The notes beneath the pieces were generated by a model. It was not told where the DNA came from. It was given only the letters and a program-made list of their open reading frames with translations, and searched no databases. Shown piece after piece: positions 1 through 11,265 of a DNA stretch of 64,000 nt. Position numbers and translations under genes: made by a program. The DNA lies in assembly GCA_963920665.1 (NCBI GenBank), contig OY987273.1, forward strand, positions 2,730,501 to 2,794,500, given 5' to 3'. Source of the stretch: Straminergon stramineum (Eukaryota > Streptophyta > Bryopsida > Hypnales > Calliergonaceae). The stretch's first letter is position 1. Each line of letters begins with the position of its first letter.

Positions 1-440
1 AGTTGCTAACCACATGACGGACCACAGTATTCCAGATGAAGAGGATTGGGAGGAGGTCATAGAAGGTGAGGGATTTGGCAATCTCATTCGACTAGGTAAC
101 AATTTTGTTGTCCCTGCTGTGGAAGGCAATATGGAGGGAGTGGAGTTCTATCTTTCACAATGCACAAGGGGAAAGTATGAGGTTGAGCACGGGTTTAAAT
201 GTGCATGGGGCTTTGAGTTTGAAGGTGGTGATCTCATCATAGGAGGCACTTACTACCAAAAGTAGAACAATGGCTATGTATATCTCAACAACTCCCAACC
301 AGCCCATATTGATGCACATCTTGTGGTGCATGGTAAATTTGCAATGATTCCAAAGTCAAGCAGGCACAATTGTGGGGAGGTTACCCATGACTTAAGCGAC
401 GACAATCTTGCTACCATTAGGTCCAAATTACATTGATTTA
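1..440 (+). pseudogene. 3' part of an unrecognised gene, entering from before the window
   Basis: An open frame runs from the window edge (in frame upstream of ATG at 14) to a TAG at 263-265. It continues in the same frame through TYYQK-stop-NNGYVYLNN to a TGA near 424. The N-terminal part is acidic (DEEDWEEVIEGEG), followed by a Gly/Tyr-rich stretch and HIDAHLVVHGKFAMIP. The coding character clearly continues past the TAG, so this is probably one gene with a nonsense change in a Gln-like position, not two genes. I recognise no domain. The 5' end lies outside the window. Function unknown; confident only that it is or was coding. Confidence 0.5.
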
Positions 441-1203
441 GGCAGGAAGAGGATTAGGAATAAATTCAATGGTTACTAAGAGTTTTCGATTGATTCTCTA
501 ATGATTGTGAGAACCTACATTGTGTAATGGTTTAGGGGTGGTGATTTTCATTTAGGTTGAATTCGTTGTAATATACACGTAATCCCTTGTTCTTTTATTT
601 CAGTAGTATCTTTGCACATACTATTGGTGCTTTCCTATACAAATAGTACTAATATGTACTTACTAGTACAATACCATATTGTTTCTTTGTACCCTAAGTG
701 CCACCAAGTACTTACTTGAACAATACCTTATTATTGTCCTATCTGAATGATCTTCAAAGGCACACTAACAATACTCAATATTAAATTGACAAACTTCTCT
801 ATTCCATTTATAAGTAATAATAGATACTTTTTGTACACTTCCAGATACTCTGTACAACTTCGTACTCAATTCTTCTTATCCATACAATGTGGTGATATGG
901 CATACTCTTCAAATGATCTTAAAAGGCGCAATAACAGTATCCTGATTCACTTTTAATCTTATGTGTAACATATGGACAAGTCAGATTCCCCTCCAATATG
1001 GAATGTTGTCAAAGGATGGTCATTCTGGATTTGAGGGCATATGGAGCGTTGTTCGCTTTGTCACCTTCTCCACTACATTGCCTTCTCCATTGCGTTGCTT
1101 TAGTTGTTTGGTGGTTGTAGAGACTTCTAGTTTCTAGTGTTGTTGTGCATCGCCTTGGTTTTTTTATATTTTATCTTGTAGTAGTTGAACTTCATAGATG
1201 GTG
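441..1203. other. Intergenic or intronic spacer, GTAC-rich
   Basis: No supportable gene. The stretch 600-720 holds five GTAC tetramers in about 120 bp, far above the expectation of less than one for this composition. The same bias recurs in other spacers of the window (see findings). Confidence 0.5.
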
Positions 1204-1557
1204 ATGTCTAATCCTCCATTCCCTAACTCCACACTTGTTCAACAATGCATCACAACTTATTTTCCATTTCGTAGTTCTAGACTTGTTCAATAGTGCATTA
1301 CGGCTTATTTTCCATTGTGTAGTACTAGACATTTTTATAGGGAAGATGAAAGCCATCAGTTTGATTCTTTGGTTACATCCACGGACGGATATGTTTTTGA
1401 AACACCAATGTCGAAGCAAGGCGACATTGCATACTATCTGGGACTTTGCAATACTAAACCTATGTGTCGTACTAATGTTGTTAGGAGCAGTGAGGCATTG
1501 CTTGAGCGACTATTGGTGGCAGAAGCCCCTTCTCTTTCCTGTGAGTTGGTTAATCAA
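1204..1557 (+). pseudogene. Probable first exon of an unrecognised gene, with a 48-bp internal duplication
   Basis: ATG at 1204 opens a frame that runs to about 1557, where AAA|GTATAT could be a 5' splice site. Near its N-terminus the frame holds two tandem 48-bp units (1233-1280 and 1281-1328) encoding LVQQCITTYFPF and LVQ-stop-CITAYFPL. The second unit has TAG (1291-1293) where the first has CAA. Downstream residues (FYREDESHQFDSLVT, then DGYVFETPMSKQGDIAYYLG) look coding. No domain recognised. It could be a separate gene or a piece of the gene to its left on the same strand. Confidence 0.45.
1233..1328 (+). repeat. Two tandem 48-bp units inside the 1.2-kb exon
   Basis: The units are 48 bp each, in frame (16 codons), and differ mainly by C/T and G/A changes. 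One such change converts a Gln position to TAG. Confidence 0.75.
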
Positions 1558-3246
1558 AGTATATGAAGGTTCGTATTTGCAATTCCTCTTGGTTTCAATT
1601 CACATAAATTTCAATTAACCTATTGTACTAATTTTATCTTGAACTATTAGTCTTTTGAAAACTTTTCATATTGTTTGGATTCAATCGTATCCTTCAAGTA
1701 ATAAAGTATACACTTCGTATTTTAGGCACTTACTTTTTGTACTCTAGCAAGAATGAAGTTGACGTCCATGACTGAACATCGGTATAACCCCTATGTAAGT
1801 TTGCTCATGTCTTGATACATCATCAATTTCTATATTGGTTCATGTACTAATTTTGTACAAGAGGTACTCATTGTAGTAGGATGATAATATTTGTATAGAT
1901 AGTGGATTAGGATTTAGGAATGTTCTAGACTATTGCACTACCATCCTATGCTTCCAACATTACATATTGTACTAAATGTAACCGTGGTCTAGGATTCAGA
2001 TTTGATGAAATATATTTAGTTCTGAAATTGTAGTGAAGGAAGTGTTTGTAATAGGACAACTACATTTGTACTAAATAGCAATAAGTGAAAGGAATGTTTG
2101 TAGACTATTGCACTACCATACTATAGTTCCAACAATACACGTTGTACTAACTATAACTGAGGTTCAGGATTCAAAATTGATGAAGTACATTTAGTTCAAA
2201 CACTATAGTGTTTGTAGTGTTTGTACTTTCATATTATCTTCTAGTACTTACATTAGTACTAATCAATCCTCATTGAACAATCACCTTTGATTTACAATTG
2301 TACTACCTAGATGAATAGCTGAATATAGAGAACCAAAACTGAAGATGTATGTAACATTGTACGTCAAGTCGGTTTTTTGTAGTGATTTGTGTACAAAATG
2401 TACTTATATTAGTGCACATAGTACACCAAGTACATAAATAATGTCCACTGCTAGGTAGCTTGTAGTAACAATCTGTCATGTATATCTTCATCTCATATGT
2501 TTGATATTATAATTTTCATAGTAAGATTCTATAACATCAGAATCTTGAATATTTTTTCATTGGCTTGTTTGTTCATATAGTCTTGTGCTATTGTATAGGA
2601 GATAGGATGTCTTCCTTCCCCAAAGCGAGGCTCAACTACGTGATTACTTAGTAGAGGTTGATTTAGAGGTGGTTTGGCGGAAGGGCAAGCTTCCTTTTTT
2701 TGAATCCAATGAAGTGAGGGCTCTTCTAGTGTGAGGAGATGGTGAAAAGTTGGAGTGAAATGCAGCTGCAAATTATGAGTTTAGGCTTATGGAATTCTGC
2801 TCCCAAATTGATTAAACAAAAGATGTGGAGAAGAGAGTCTTGGAGAATACTAGGAAAACTGGTTTGAAGATGAGGGCTAGGGCGTATAAAAAAAAAGTCT
2901 AGTATGGAACAACATTGTATTTTGTGGTATGTAACAATCAATGGTCAAACCACGCATCCAAATTAGTACATATTCATTACCAAATTTTACCAATCAATAC
3001 ATGTTCAAGACCTCCATACCTAGGGTTTGCTATTGGGTCTTTTTGTGATGTTCAAGTTGTGATGAAACTAATTGTACAAAAGTTATTTCATACAATCCAT
3101 GTTCATTTGTACCAAGGTTTTTTTCAGTAGTAAATATACTTCACTTCACAATCTATATATGTGAATATACATTATTCACAAGTTTGTGTTCATATTTTGA
3201 TAGTAGCTTGCAATCCACCGAAGTAGATAGTCCACAATGCAATCTA
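1558..3246. other. AT-rich spacer with strong GTAC enrichment, no gene
   Basis: I find no coding frame with a credible protein. In about 210 bp (2210-2420) there are nine GTAC tetramers, mostly as TGTACT, AGTACT or TGTACA. The remainder is plain AT-rich sequence. It may be intron sequence of the plus-strand gene piece at 1204 or plain intergenic DNA. Confidence 0.4.
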
Positions 3247-4520
3247 CTATAGGCGATTGGTGATGAAGCAAAGATTAGTGATGGCATGAATTAGAGGATC
3301 ATCAATTACTATATCATGGTAGTGAGTGCTACCACACTTACAATGAAAAGGATCTACAACATCTACAACAAATTCAACCTTTGGCATTTCAAAACTACAC
3401 CCACAGTCCCACATCAATTCCTCCAACAGTGGAATGTCTACCTGTGCAAAGAATGCAACATGGTAGAGTCTTGGATCCATGTTCCATACTTTGACGGGCA
3501 CATCAATGAGGTTGGCATCTTCACATCTTAGAAACAAGCAATAACAAATCATGAGATGCAAAGCAACACAAGTACCCTAAACCATCAATTTGTATAATAC
3601 TTGTCAACAAATGCAATTCAAAATAACAACGTACAATTCTTGGAAAATACCTATGGTTTAGAAATCTATTGAAATTTCCCCCAAAAGTGTTGTCTATGCA
3701 CAATGCCGCATCATCGGTCACCACTTACTCGGATTTCCAATCACCATCAAGCACTAGAGTGAACGCCTTTGATTTCCCCAATTTTGCAGAAGACCTCCGT
3801 TGCATGAGCTCAACATTTGTAACAACTTCTCCTTCATACTCAAAAATAAAAGTCCCCTTTTGAATGTGCTTCTTTGTCTGTAGTCCCCAGCCCTTCTCTC
3901 TAGCCCTAAAAATCTCCAGGGGGATGCGTAATCCCTTCTGAACCACTCTATTCCAACAAGAACTACCAGAGGTGCAACATTCATTGCATTCATGAAGGAA
4001 AGCCCTGTTGGTATGACCAGGGCATGCAAAACCTTGCTCCTGACATCATCTAGTGCAAAACGTCTTCTCCTCCATCAACACCTACCGAATGTACAAATCA
4101 ATATATAGTCAATACCAAATGTACAAATCTGTACATCAACCCTACCGAAGTGTACAAATCAGGACATGGTTAGGACACAAGATACATATATGTTTGTTAC
4201 AGAAGAGTGAAATTATATGATTGTAAAGGTAGCAAAAAATGTATGGTGTATTGAAATTAATGCTGTCCTTTCAATCCAAAAAAACTTACATATTGGTTTA
4301 GGACGGAACTCCCCAAACACCCTTGTTTGTCATATGCCAAGCACAAACAATTCTTTACCCTGCAACAACATGCATGCCCATGACAAGTATGCTCACCACA
4401 TTGGTGAGAAGTTGTAATATCCATTTTCATTATACCCAAATTCTTAGATGCAACTGTAGATAGTCTAGACCAAGGACAGTAAGTAAATTCCTCTAAAGCA
4501 TGGCATTCCATACTTACCAC
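3247..4520 (-). pseudogene. SUVR-type SET-domain histone methyltransferase, probably inactive
   Basis: Three exons read 5' to 3' on the minus strand: one ending at 4290 (donor GTAAGT), then 4039-3651, then 3526 to the stop at 3247-3249. The first holds a Cys/His cluster (CGEHTCHGHACCC) like a pre-SET zinc region. The second has PGHTNRAFLHECNECC, NRVVQKGL, EKGWGL and EYEGEVVTN. The third has the (split) FLNHRCEDANL AdoMet/knot motif, YHVAFFAQ and a post-SET-like HCKCGS. This order matches plant SUVR proteins, which methylate histone H3 Lys9. Two defects stand out: an in-frame TAA at 3725-3727 just before DDAALCIDNTFGGN, and WDCG where active SET domains have WDYG, removing the conserved catalytic Tyr. 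The post-SET Cys set is also incomplete. Family placement is firm; activity is unlikely. Confidence 0.8.
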
Positions 4521-4770
4521 ATATACTGTGTTGGCACTTTTTCTAATCCATTAGATAAGTTGTGTACATCATACGACACTTGTTCCTAGGGACAAAATAC
4601 AACCTCAAAACATGTAAGCTCGTGGTAGCTAATCTAATATTCTACACAAACAAAACTATAAATTAAACATTACAAGGGGCAAGGAGGTGGCGTCCCAGGC
4701 CAATTCATTGGTGCTGATTTGTTCACATTGGGTCTACTTTGATTGGGCTTCTTATTTTGTTTTTGTTTCA

Positions 4771-5640
4771 CTATGTCTCTAGACCTTTGCCTCTTCTTTC
4801 TACACTCCAAAGAAAGCACAAGTTTGTAACACTTATACATTTCTCTTGCACGCTATGGACATAAAAAGAAAACTTGACAAAATGACAAAGTTCTCTAGAG
4901 AGATCATACCCGGATTTTTTTTTGGCTCTTGGTTCAACAATCACATCTTTGCCTTGTCCTCCGTTGGCTTGTGAATCCACTTCTTCTTCGGTACAAAGGT
5001 CCTCGCCCCCCCCAACTCCACTAGTGCTTTCGTCATCCGCCACCTTTTTCCCAATACTAGGGCCTCTAACTCCAACTCCGCCAGTGGATTCTTTAGCAAC
5101 AACCCTTGTACTGCCATTGACTCCTTAAAGAACACCTCCTTCATCAACTGCTAATATGCACTTGGCCGCCCCAACAATGACTATTTCACCCCTCATCACG
5201 CTAGTGGCTTCATGAACAACCCTTGTCCTGCTAGTGACTTCATCACCAACAGTCACAATGCCATGGGCTTCATTAATGGCCATTTTAGCCCCAATCCCAA
5301 CAATGGCTTCATCTTCCCCCCTTGTCCCAACCATGGCTTCATCATCAACGGTGACAATGACATGGGCATCATCAACAACCCCTATACCAACAATGGCTTC
5401 ATCTTCATTCCCTATCTCAATAGTAGATTCATCAATAACGGTGTTGATGAAATGGGTTTCATCACCAAGGACACAATCATTGACTACTACTAGGCACTTG
5501 ACAACCCTTTCCATAGTGGCCACTATGGTGTCAGCCCTCCCCTATCCGCTAGGGTGTTTCTCATTCCCGCAGCGTCCACCATCACCATCTTCGTCTTTAT
5601 TGCTAAATTCTCCTCGTTGACTTGAACGGCTTACATATTC
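4771..5640 (-). pseudogene. Acidic, internally repetitive ORF upstream of the SET gene
   Basis: One frame continues from about 5620 to 4771 with only a TAG (after EKHPSG) and a TAA at 5125-5127. The protein is acidic and built from imperfect repeats such as DEAIVGIG, DEAMVGTRG and DEAIVGIG, ending in a basic AKKKSGYD at a possible donor (CCGG|GTATGA, near 4911). It lies 5' of the SUVR-like exons on the same strand, so it may be an N-terminal exon of that gene. I do not recognise the domain (not evidently the WIYLD domain of SUVR proteins). The repeats make plus-strand frames here look open as well; those are shadows. Confidence 0.4.
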
Positions 5641-7159
5641 CACACACAACGAATTATACAAACTTGTATACAAAATACATTTTTCAAATATGCTTCTACA
5701 TTTCAAAAACAACACAATTTACAAATTCGCAAAAATTCTTACATTTAGAAAATGATCTACACATATGCAAAAAAAATATACAAAATTCGTAGACTAAATA
5801 CATTTTCCCACTATGCCTATACATTCCAAACAAAATTTGTAAACAATCATACATTTGGCATGTATTTTGTGAAGATGTAATACCTAGTAAATATGATATA
5901 AATCTACTAAGCTTTATATTGTGATATTGACCTATGTCTCTTCAACCCTTCCTACATCTTGGGAACACACATGAAATATCTGTAGAAAACAAAATGCATA
6001 TTTGGATATCCAGTAAGTTGTGAAAATATAAAGACATTACAGGAAAGGATAGAAACTCGTGAAGATTCAGGGATCATACCGAGGGATGTGTTCTCCTACA
6101 TTATATAATGCCCTAGTGCATTCCTCAAAACCAATATAGAAGGAATCAGAACAGCCTCACACCACCAAGTAATCCCCCCCCTTCTCTGGCATTGGCTAAA
6201 TTGAAGGGGAGTGCCTCCATCCTACATTCCAACACATCATATTGTAAACCTAGTATGTAACGTACTTTGGAGGATATACTACACACATACGAGAACAACA
6301 GTAAATTGACTGGAAGATTTGGAAATAATACCGAGTTGCTATTGGTGCAAGTGGTACTCGTGGAGCTAAGAATGTTGCCTTTCATCGTTCTTCTACTCTA
6401 AAACTGGATCCCTCGTCTCTACTACTATGTTCTTCACTAACCCCCTCTTCATCACCAACTACACCTGCGGCGGAATTTCCTCTCCTTTTTCCATCGGAGG
6501 ACATAAACCCTATACCAAAACACAATCTTCAATTTAGTAAACCATGTTATATTGTGGATTTGGGTATAAACATACAAACATGTTAAGGGTCACAATACAA
6601 AATGTACAACTTCGTGTAATTTGTTCAAAAGCTTTGTACAAATTATATAATCCACGTAAGAACGAAATGTACTAGAATACCACAATGACTGCCTAAGTAC
6701 TGACCACATGGAAACCTATACAAATTGTACTAATTATACTACATCATGGACAACAAGAAGGACAATGTAAAACATGAAGTACAAATTAGGGACCCCCAGA
6801 ATACATGCATGTAACAATGTATCTAAAATATTACCAAACTGTACAAACTTAAGATATAAGAATACAAACAATACAACTAGAAGGGCAATAGTAAACAACA
6901 AGTACAAATCATTGATCTCCAAATACCCCTTCGATAAATATCTATATTAAAAAAATGTACAGAATTGACTCAACTTGATACAAACTATACAACTAGTACT
7001 ACATAAACTACCTTCCTTCCAATCCCAAGCAGTACACACTATGTGAAAATAACAAAAGTATAAATAGTTGTCACTATGTGTACCAATCAGTGTGAAGGTT
7101 TACTAATCTAAATGCAGTTGTACAATATCACCTTCTTCCTCCACACCTATTTTACATTG
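5641..7159. other. GTAC-rich AT-rich spacer, no supportable gene
   Basis: Many TGTACA and GTACTA words, e.g. 6600-6700 and 6780-7000. Short open frames occur on both strands but none has convincing composition. It separates the SET gene region from the family gene at 7.2-8.8 kb. Confidence 0.4.
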
Positions 7160-8800
7160 CTAGATGGCTATATTAAATTCTGTTGCTACGTCACTCCTAG
7201 CTACAAATCCTCCAGTGATAGCAATTGCACACTCTATCATTAACTTTGTCCACTCTTCACTTCCACATCTAGGACGTCCATAGCCATGAACACCCCTCCA
7301 ATTGAAACTTATAATCCATTCGGTGGGCTGAATTTGCTTGCAACCTAGAGTAGAGCATTCTATGCCCTTAGTGAAGTTTACCAACGCAAACCATGGGTGA
7401 TAAAGGTGTCTACAGGCAAAGACAACCATCTCAAAATGAAGGAAGGGGAAACCGCACAAGGAGCAGTTGCCTACCTGGATGGAACCTCCTCCACTGCTTG
7501 TTTCCCCTGCGATGTACACCGACGGCAATGGTTGCAAGTGAAAACCACATGATGCACGGCCAAGGTAAGCATGTTCCTCGTGCAAAGCACGAACCTATAT
7601 TCACATTTTGACAACTCAGTGGCACTTGAGGCAAAGAGTCTCCTCTAAAGTAGAGGCCAACTTCTCCAACTTCTTCACTTTCTTCTGTATGCCATGTACT
7701 AAATCATTGTACGCATTCACCTTCTCCCTTAACTTCGAGCTCAATGTTCCATCCTTGGTCACTATACGTAATTGTTTCTCATACCTCTTTTGTTTCAACT
7801 TCATAATCTTCACTACTCCCTTGTGATGATTCAAAGTCTCCACATGTGATTCTTTTGCTTTAGAAGCCTCCCTCCCAGCATCCATATGTGCCTCGAGCTC
7901 TAAGTTCTCTACCATCAACAATCGACCCAAATATTCCAACGTGGAATTACACTCTTTCTCCTCCAAAACTATTCCACCCATTAAGCTCCCTCTTCCCTCA
8001 CAAACCTCTGACTATAGCTCTTAGGGGTCCACGTGAAGTTTTTGCTAGGCAGTGCGACCCACCTTACCAATCTCCTTCACTTTCGCCTTCATCTTCTCCA
8101 ACCTTATAAGATTTCTCTTGTGAGCTTGTCGTTGAGTCTTGTTTGTTTCTTCCCCATATGCAACCCAATTGACTACTATGTTTTCTTCCTTCCAAACAAT
8201 CCCCCTTGCCATCTTGTGAGGAAGCAAGGTATGCAAAATTCCTCATTGATAGAGCGCTGATAGGAGCTCTTGAATTCTCTTTTGGACCCTCTATGACTTC
8301 ACTTCCTTCCAATTGTAGCCATAACGTCCATCTTTCCCCACCGGCGGTCCAAATAGGGCCATGCATTTTTTGTCATCAAATCATTTGCCTTGCCACTTTG
8401 TTAAGCGATTTGGAAGGTGCCCTTTGTCCTTGAATCCATAATTCTTCACAAAATCAACCTTGGTGAGCAACAGTGGTGGTTTAGAGAGCTTCTCCTGCTC
8501 ATAGTCAACATCAAACTCCCCTCTGTCTTCATTGGTGTTGCCGTCACCCTCTTGACATACTTCGCCCTCGTCATTGCCATCACTGCCCTTGCCATCTTGG
8601 CTTCTGTCACTACCATTACCCTCTGTAGTACCCTCGCTACCATCATTGGCCTCCCCTTCGTCGCCTTCCTTACTGTCCTCACTCTCCTCCGCTTCTACGA
8701 GTTCCTCCTCATCTTCCACTACCTCCTTCTCCCTAGAGGTCTCTATGGGTGAATGTGCCCGTAGTATCGAGGTAGACCCTTTGCCTCTCACCCTTACCAT
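7160..8800 (-). pseudogene. Coiled-coil / RING-like family gene, member 1
   Basis: The frame starts with ATG at 8800 (KMVRVRGKG). Next comes a very acidic region (residues ~20-90, Glu/Asp/Gly-rich), then LTKVDFVKNYGFKDKG, matching TKEEFETKYGLPKSGK in the two related copies. Then come NWVAYGEETNKTQ (related copy: SWAEFARTSNRNQ), a long coiled coil rich in Lys/Glu/Leu (about 7980-7620) and a C-terminal Cys/His module, CSLCGFPF...ACRHLYHPWF...ECSTLGC, that resembles a RING-H2 finger. One Cys of that module is Phe here but Cys in the other members. Several TAG/TGA/TAA codons interrupt the frame. A role in ubiquitin transfer is only an inference from the finger. Same strand and similar order as members 2 and 3. 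Confidence 0.55.
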
Positions 8801-8821
8801 TTTGTTCAATTCTACACCCAA

Positions 8822-10190
8822 AATTCAAAGCATGATCAAAAAATACAATAGAATGACTAGAAGTAGAGTACACATAGTACAACTAGGACACCGGGTTTAG
8901 TGAGACCCATCATCCATAACTTAAAGTGCAATTAATGCATTCCATTAGACCGAAAGGAAAATGAAAAAATGGACAGAGAATAATGCCATGGAGATCTAAA
9001 CCCTGCACCTAAAGCATTCTCTTAAAGAAGAAATAAAAGCAAATTTGTGGAAGTTCACTAAAACCACTCTACTAGTACAAAGAAATCACAATGAAGGGGA
9101 ATTTTGCACCTCCGAAATCAATACAACTAGTACAAAATTACAATGCAACGCATACAAAATGTACGCACAATACAACTAGGAAGTGGTGTTTGCTCGGTGG
9201 CTTCCTCCACAGCTTGAAGCGAGATTCATACATTTGATTTGACCATGAGGAAAAACGTCAAAGAATAATGCAATCCAGATCTATATTGTAAATGCAGCAC
9301 AATTCTTATGCACAGCACATACCAAAAACAGAGGTTTTACTAGGAGGGATAGCCTTGACGCAATTCAACTCCTCCCTTCCCACCCCATTCAATTGCATTA
9401 GAATGCTGAAATGGAGCTCCATAGACAGAGTGAATTGCACCCTAAACCGTAGGCACTAGAGCCACGTTCATCGTAGTCAACCAGCAAAGTCGCCGAGAGG
9501 CTTTGAACTCTAATGCATGTCAACTTTGTGAATTGGGATTTTCACACACGGAAATCCACCCTAAATTACATATAGGAAACAATTTTTTTGAAATGGAGCT
9601 GTACAAACCGTAGAACAAGAACAACTACAAAACAAAAAACATCATACGGATACAAGAAGTCTGTTGGATGCAAAATTGTCGAACAATGCAAAAGAAAACA
9701 CAACGATTTCCTCGAAGTTCTTCTTTGCTGAAATTCCATGGCGCTAGGCACAACACATCCCAAGCCTTAGCGATGCAATAAATTGTCCCTTGGAACCTAG
9801 TCTTTGCACTATTAGAAAACACTACCAAACAAAAGAGTGCGAAGGAAGGAGGACGCACAGGAACAACAACGTAGCAAAACACAAGGCTCAACACTCAGGT
9901 CCTATGGCAAGGAAGAAGGATAGGGCGCTCACCAATCACCGGTTACCTCCATCACTCTGACCAGGTACCACTAGTCACTTCATGAGTGGATCTGAGGGAT
10001 TGTTTCAACTGAACCGGTAAAATTTATGACCACCAATCAATTAAAGGCACTCATATTAATAATAACCATTAACATTTTAATTTCTTCTCCAAAATCATGC
10101 TTCCAATGTTTCAAAATTTAAAATTTTTCGATTTAAATTTCTTCCACATAACATAAAACAATAGGTCATTTCATTCCTCAAAAATACTTG
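8822..10190. other. Non-coding spacer
   Basis: No gene supported. AT-rich with scattered GTAC words near 8870 and 9060-9180. The minus-strand frames at 9566-9894 are Cys/Phe/Leu-rich shadows without any recognisable motif. Confidence 0.35.
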
Positions 10191-10199
10191 TAAGAATTT

Positions 10200-11265
10200 T
10201 TTAAAGTAGGTATAATTCTTATTCCTATAAATAAAACACTTGACCATAAGAATAAAAAAAGAAAGTGTATAATTCTTATTCCTATAGAGAAAACACTTGA
10301 CTGTAAGAATAAAAATAATTAAGTAATTGTATTCATATAAAAAAAAGCCTCAACATACTAGGAAAAAATGAATATTCTTATTTTTGGAAAGAAAACATAC
10401 GACTATAAGAATAAAAAGAATTGGGTGATCTTATTCTTGGAAAGAAAACACACAAGCGTAAGTTTAAAAAAGAATTGAATATTCTTATTATTGGAAAGAA
10501 AACACACGATCATCATAAAAAAAATAATAGGATAATCTTATTTTTGGAAGGAAACATACAACCGCAAGAATAAAAAAAATGAATATTCTTATTGTTGGAA
10601 AGAAAATACACAATCATCATAAAAAAATAATAATGTAATCTTATTTTTGGAAAGAAAACATACGACCGTAAGAGTAAAAAAAATAGGTATTCTTATTTCT
10701 TGAAATGAAAACACACGACCGTAAGAATAAAAAAATTGGGTGATCTTATTCTTGGAAAAAAAACACACAAGTGTCAAAAGAAAAAAAATTAAATAACCTT
10801 ACTCTTGGAAAGAAACACAGGGCCGTAAGAATAAAAGAAAATAGGTATTCTTATTTTTTAGAAAGAAAACACACGATCGTAAGAATTTTAAAAATTGAAT
10901 ATTCTTACTATTGGAAAAAGAAAACACAATCATCATAAAAGAAATAATAGGGTCATCTTATTTTTGGAAAGAAAACATACAATTGCAAGAATTAAAAAAA
11001 ATAGGTATTCTTATTTTTTGAAAAGAAAACACATGACCGTAAGAATAAAAAAAATTGGGTGATCTTATTCTTGAAAAGAAAACACACAAGTGTAAGAATA
11101 AAAAAAATTGGATAACCTTACTCTTGGAAAGAAAATACACGATCATCCTAAGAAAAATAATAGGAAAATCGTATACTTAGAAAGAATTCACACGACTATA
11201 AGAATAAAAAATTATGGATTCTTATTTCTGGGAAAGAAAACATTCAATGATAAATTAAAAAATAC
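10200..11265. repeat. Tandem array of ~54-bp AT-rich units with hairpin potential
   Basis: The word TTGGAAAGAAAAC recurs every ~52-55 bp. A typical unit is TATTCTTATT, then TTGGAAAGAAAACACACGACC, then GTAAGAATAAAA. TATTCTTA and TAAGAATA are complementary, so each unit can fold into a stem with the GGAAAGAAAAC segment in the loop. I estimate 15-20 units; the first few (10200-10370) are more diverged. Two subtypes alternate irregularly, ending CGACCGTAAGAAT or CGATCATCATAA. Because the period is near 18 codons, several ~62-residue frames appear here; they are not genes. Confidence 0.85.

Noticed and set aside
5212..5620. Plus-strand Asn/Ile- and Ser/Pro-rich frames
   Set aside because: They are antisense shadows of the repetitive acidic ORF on the minus strand.
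8417..8752. Plus-strand hydrophobic frame suggesting a membrane protein
   Set aside because: It is the reverse of the Glu/Asp-rich region of family member 1; the hydrophobicity is a strand artefact.
10200..11265. CRISPR-like regular array
   Set aside because: The units are similar over their whole length with no unique spacers; it is a satellite in a eukaryotic setting.
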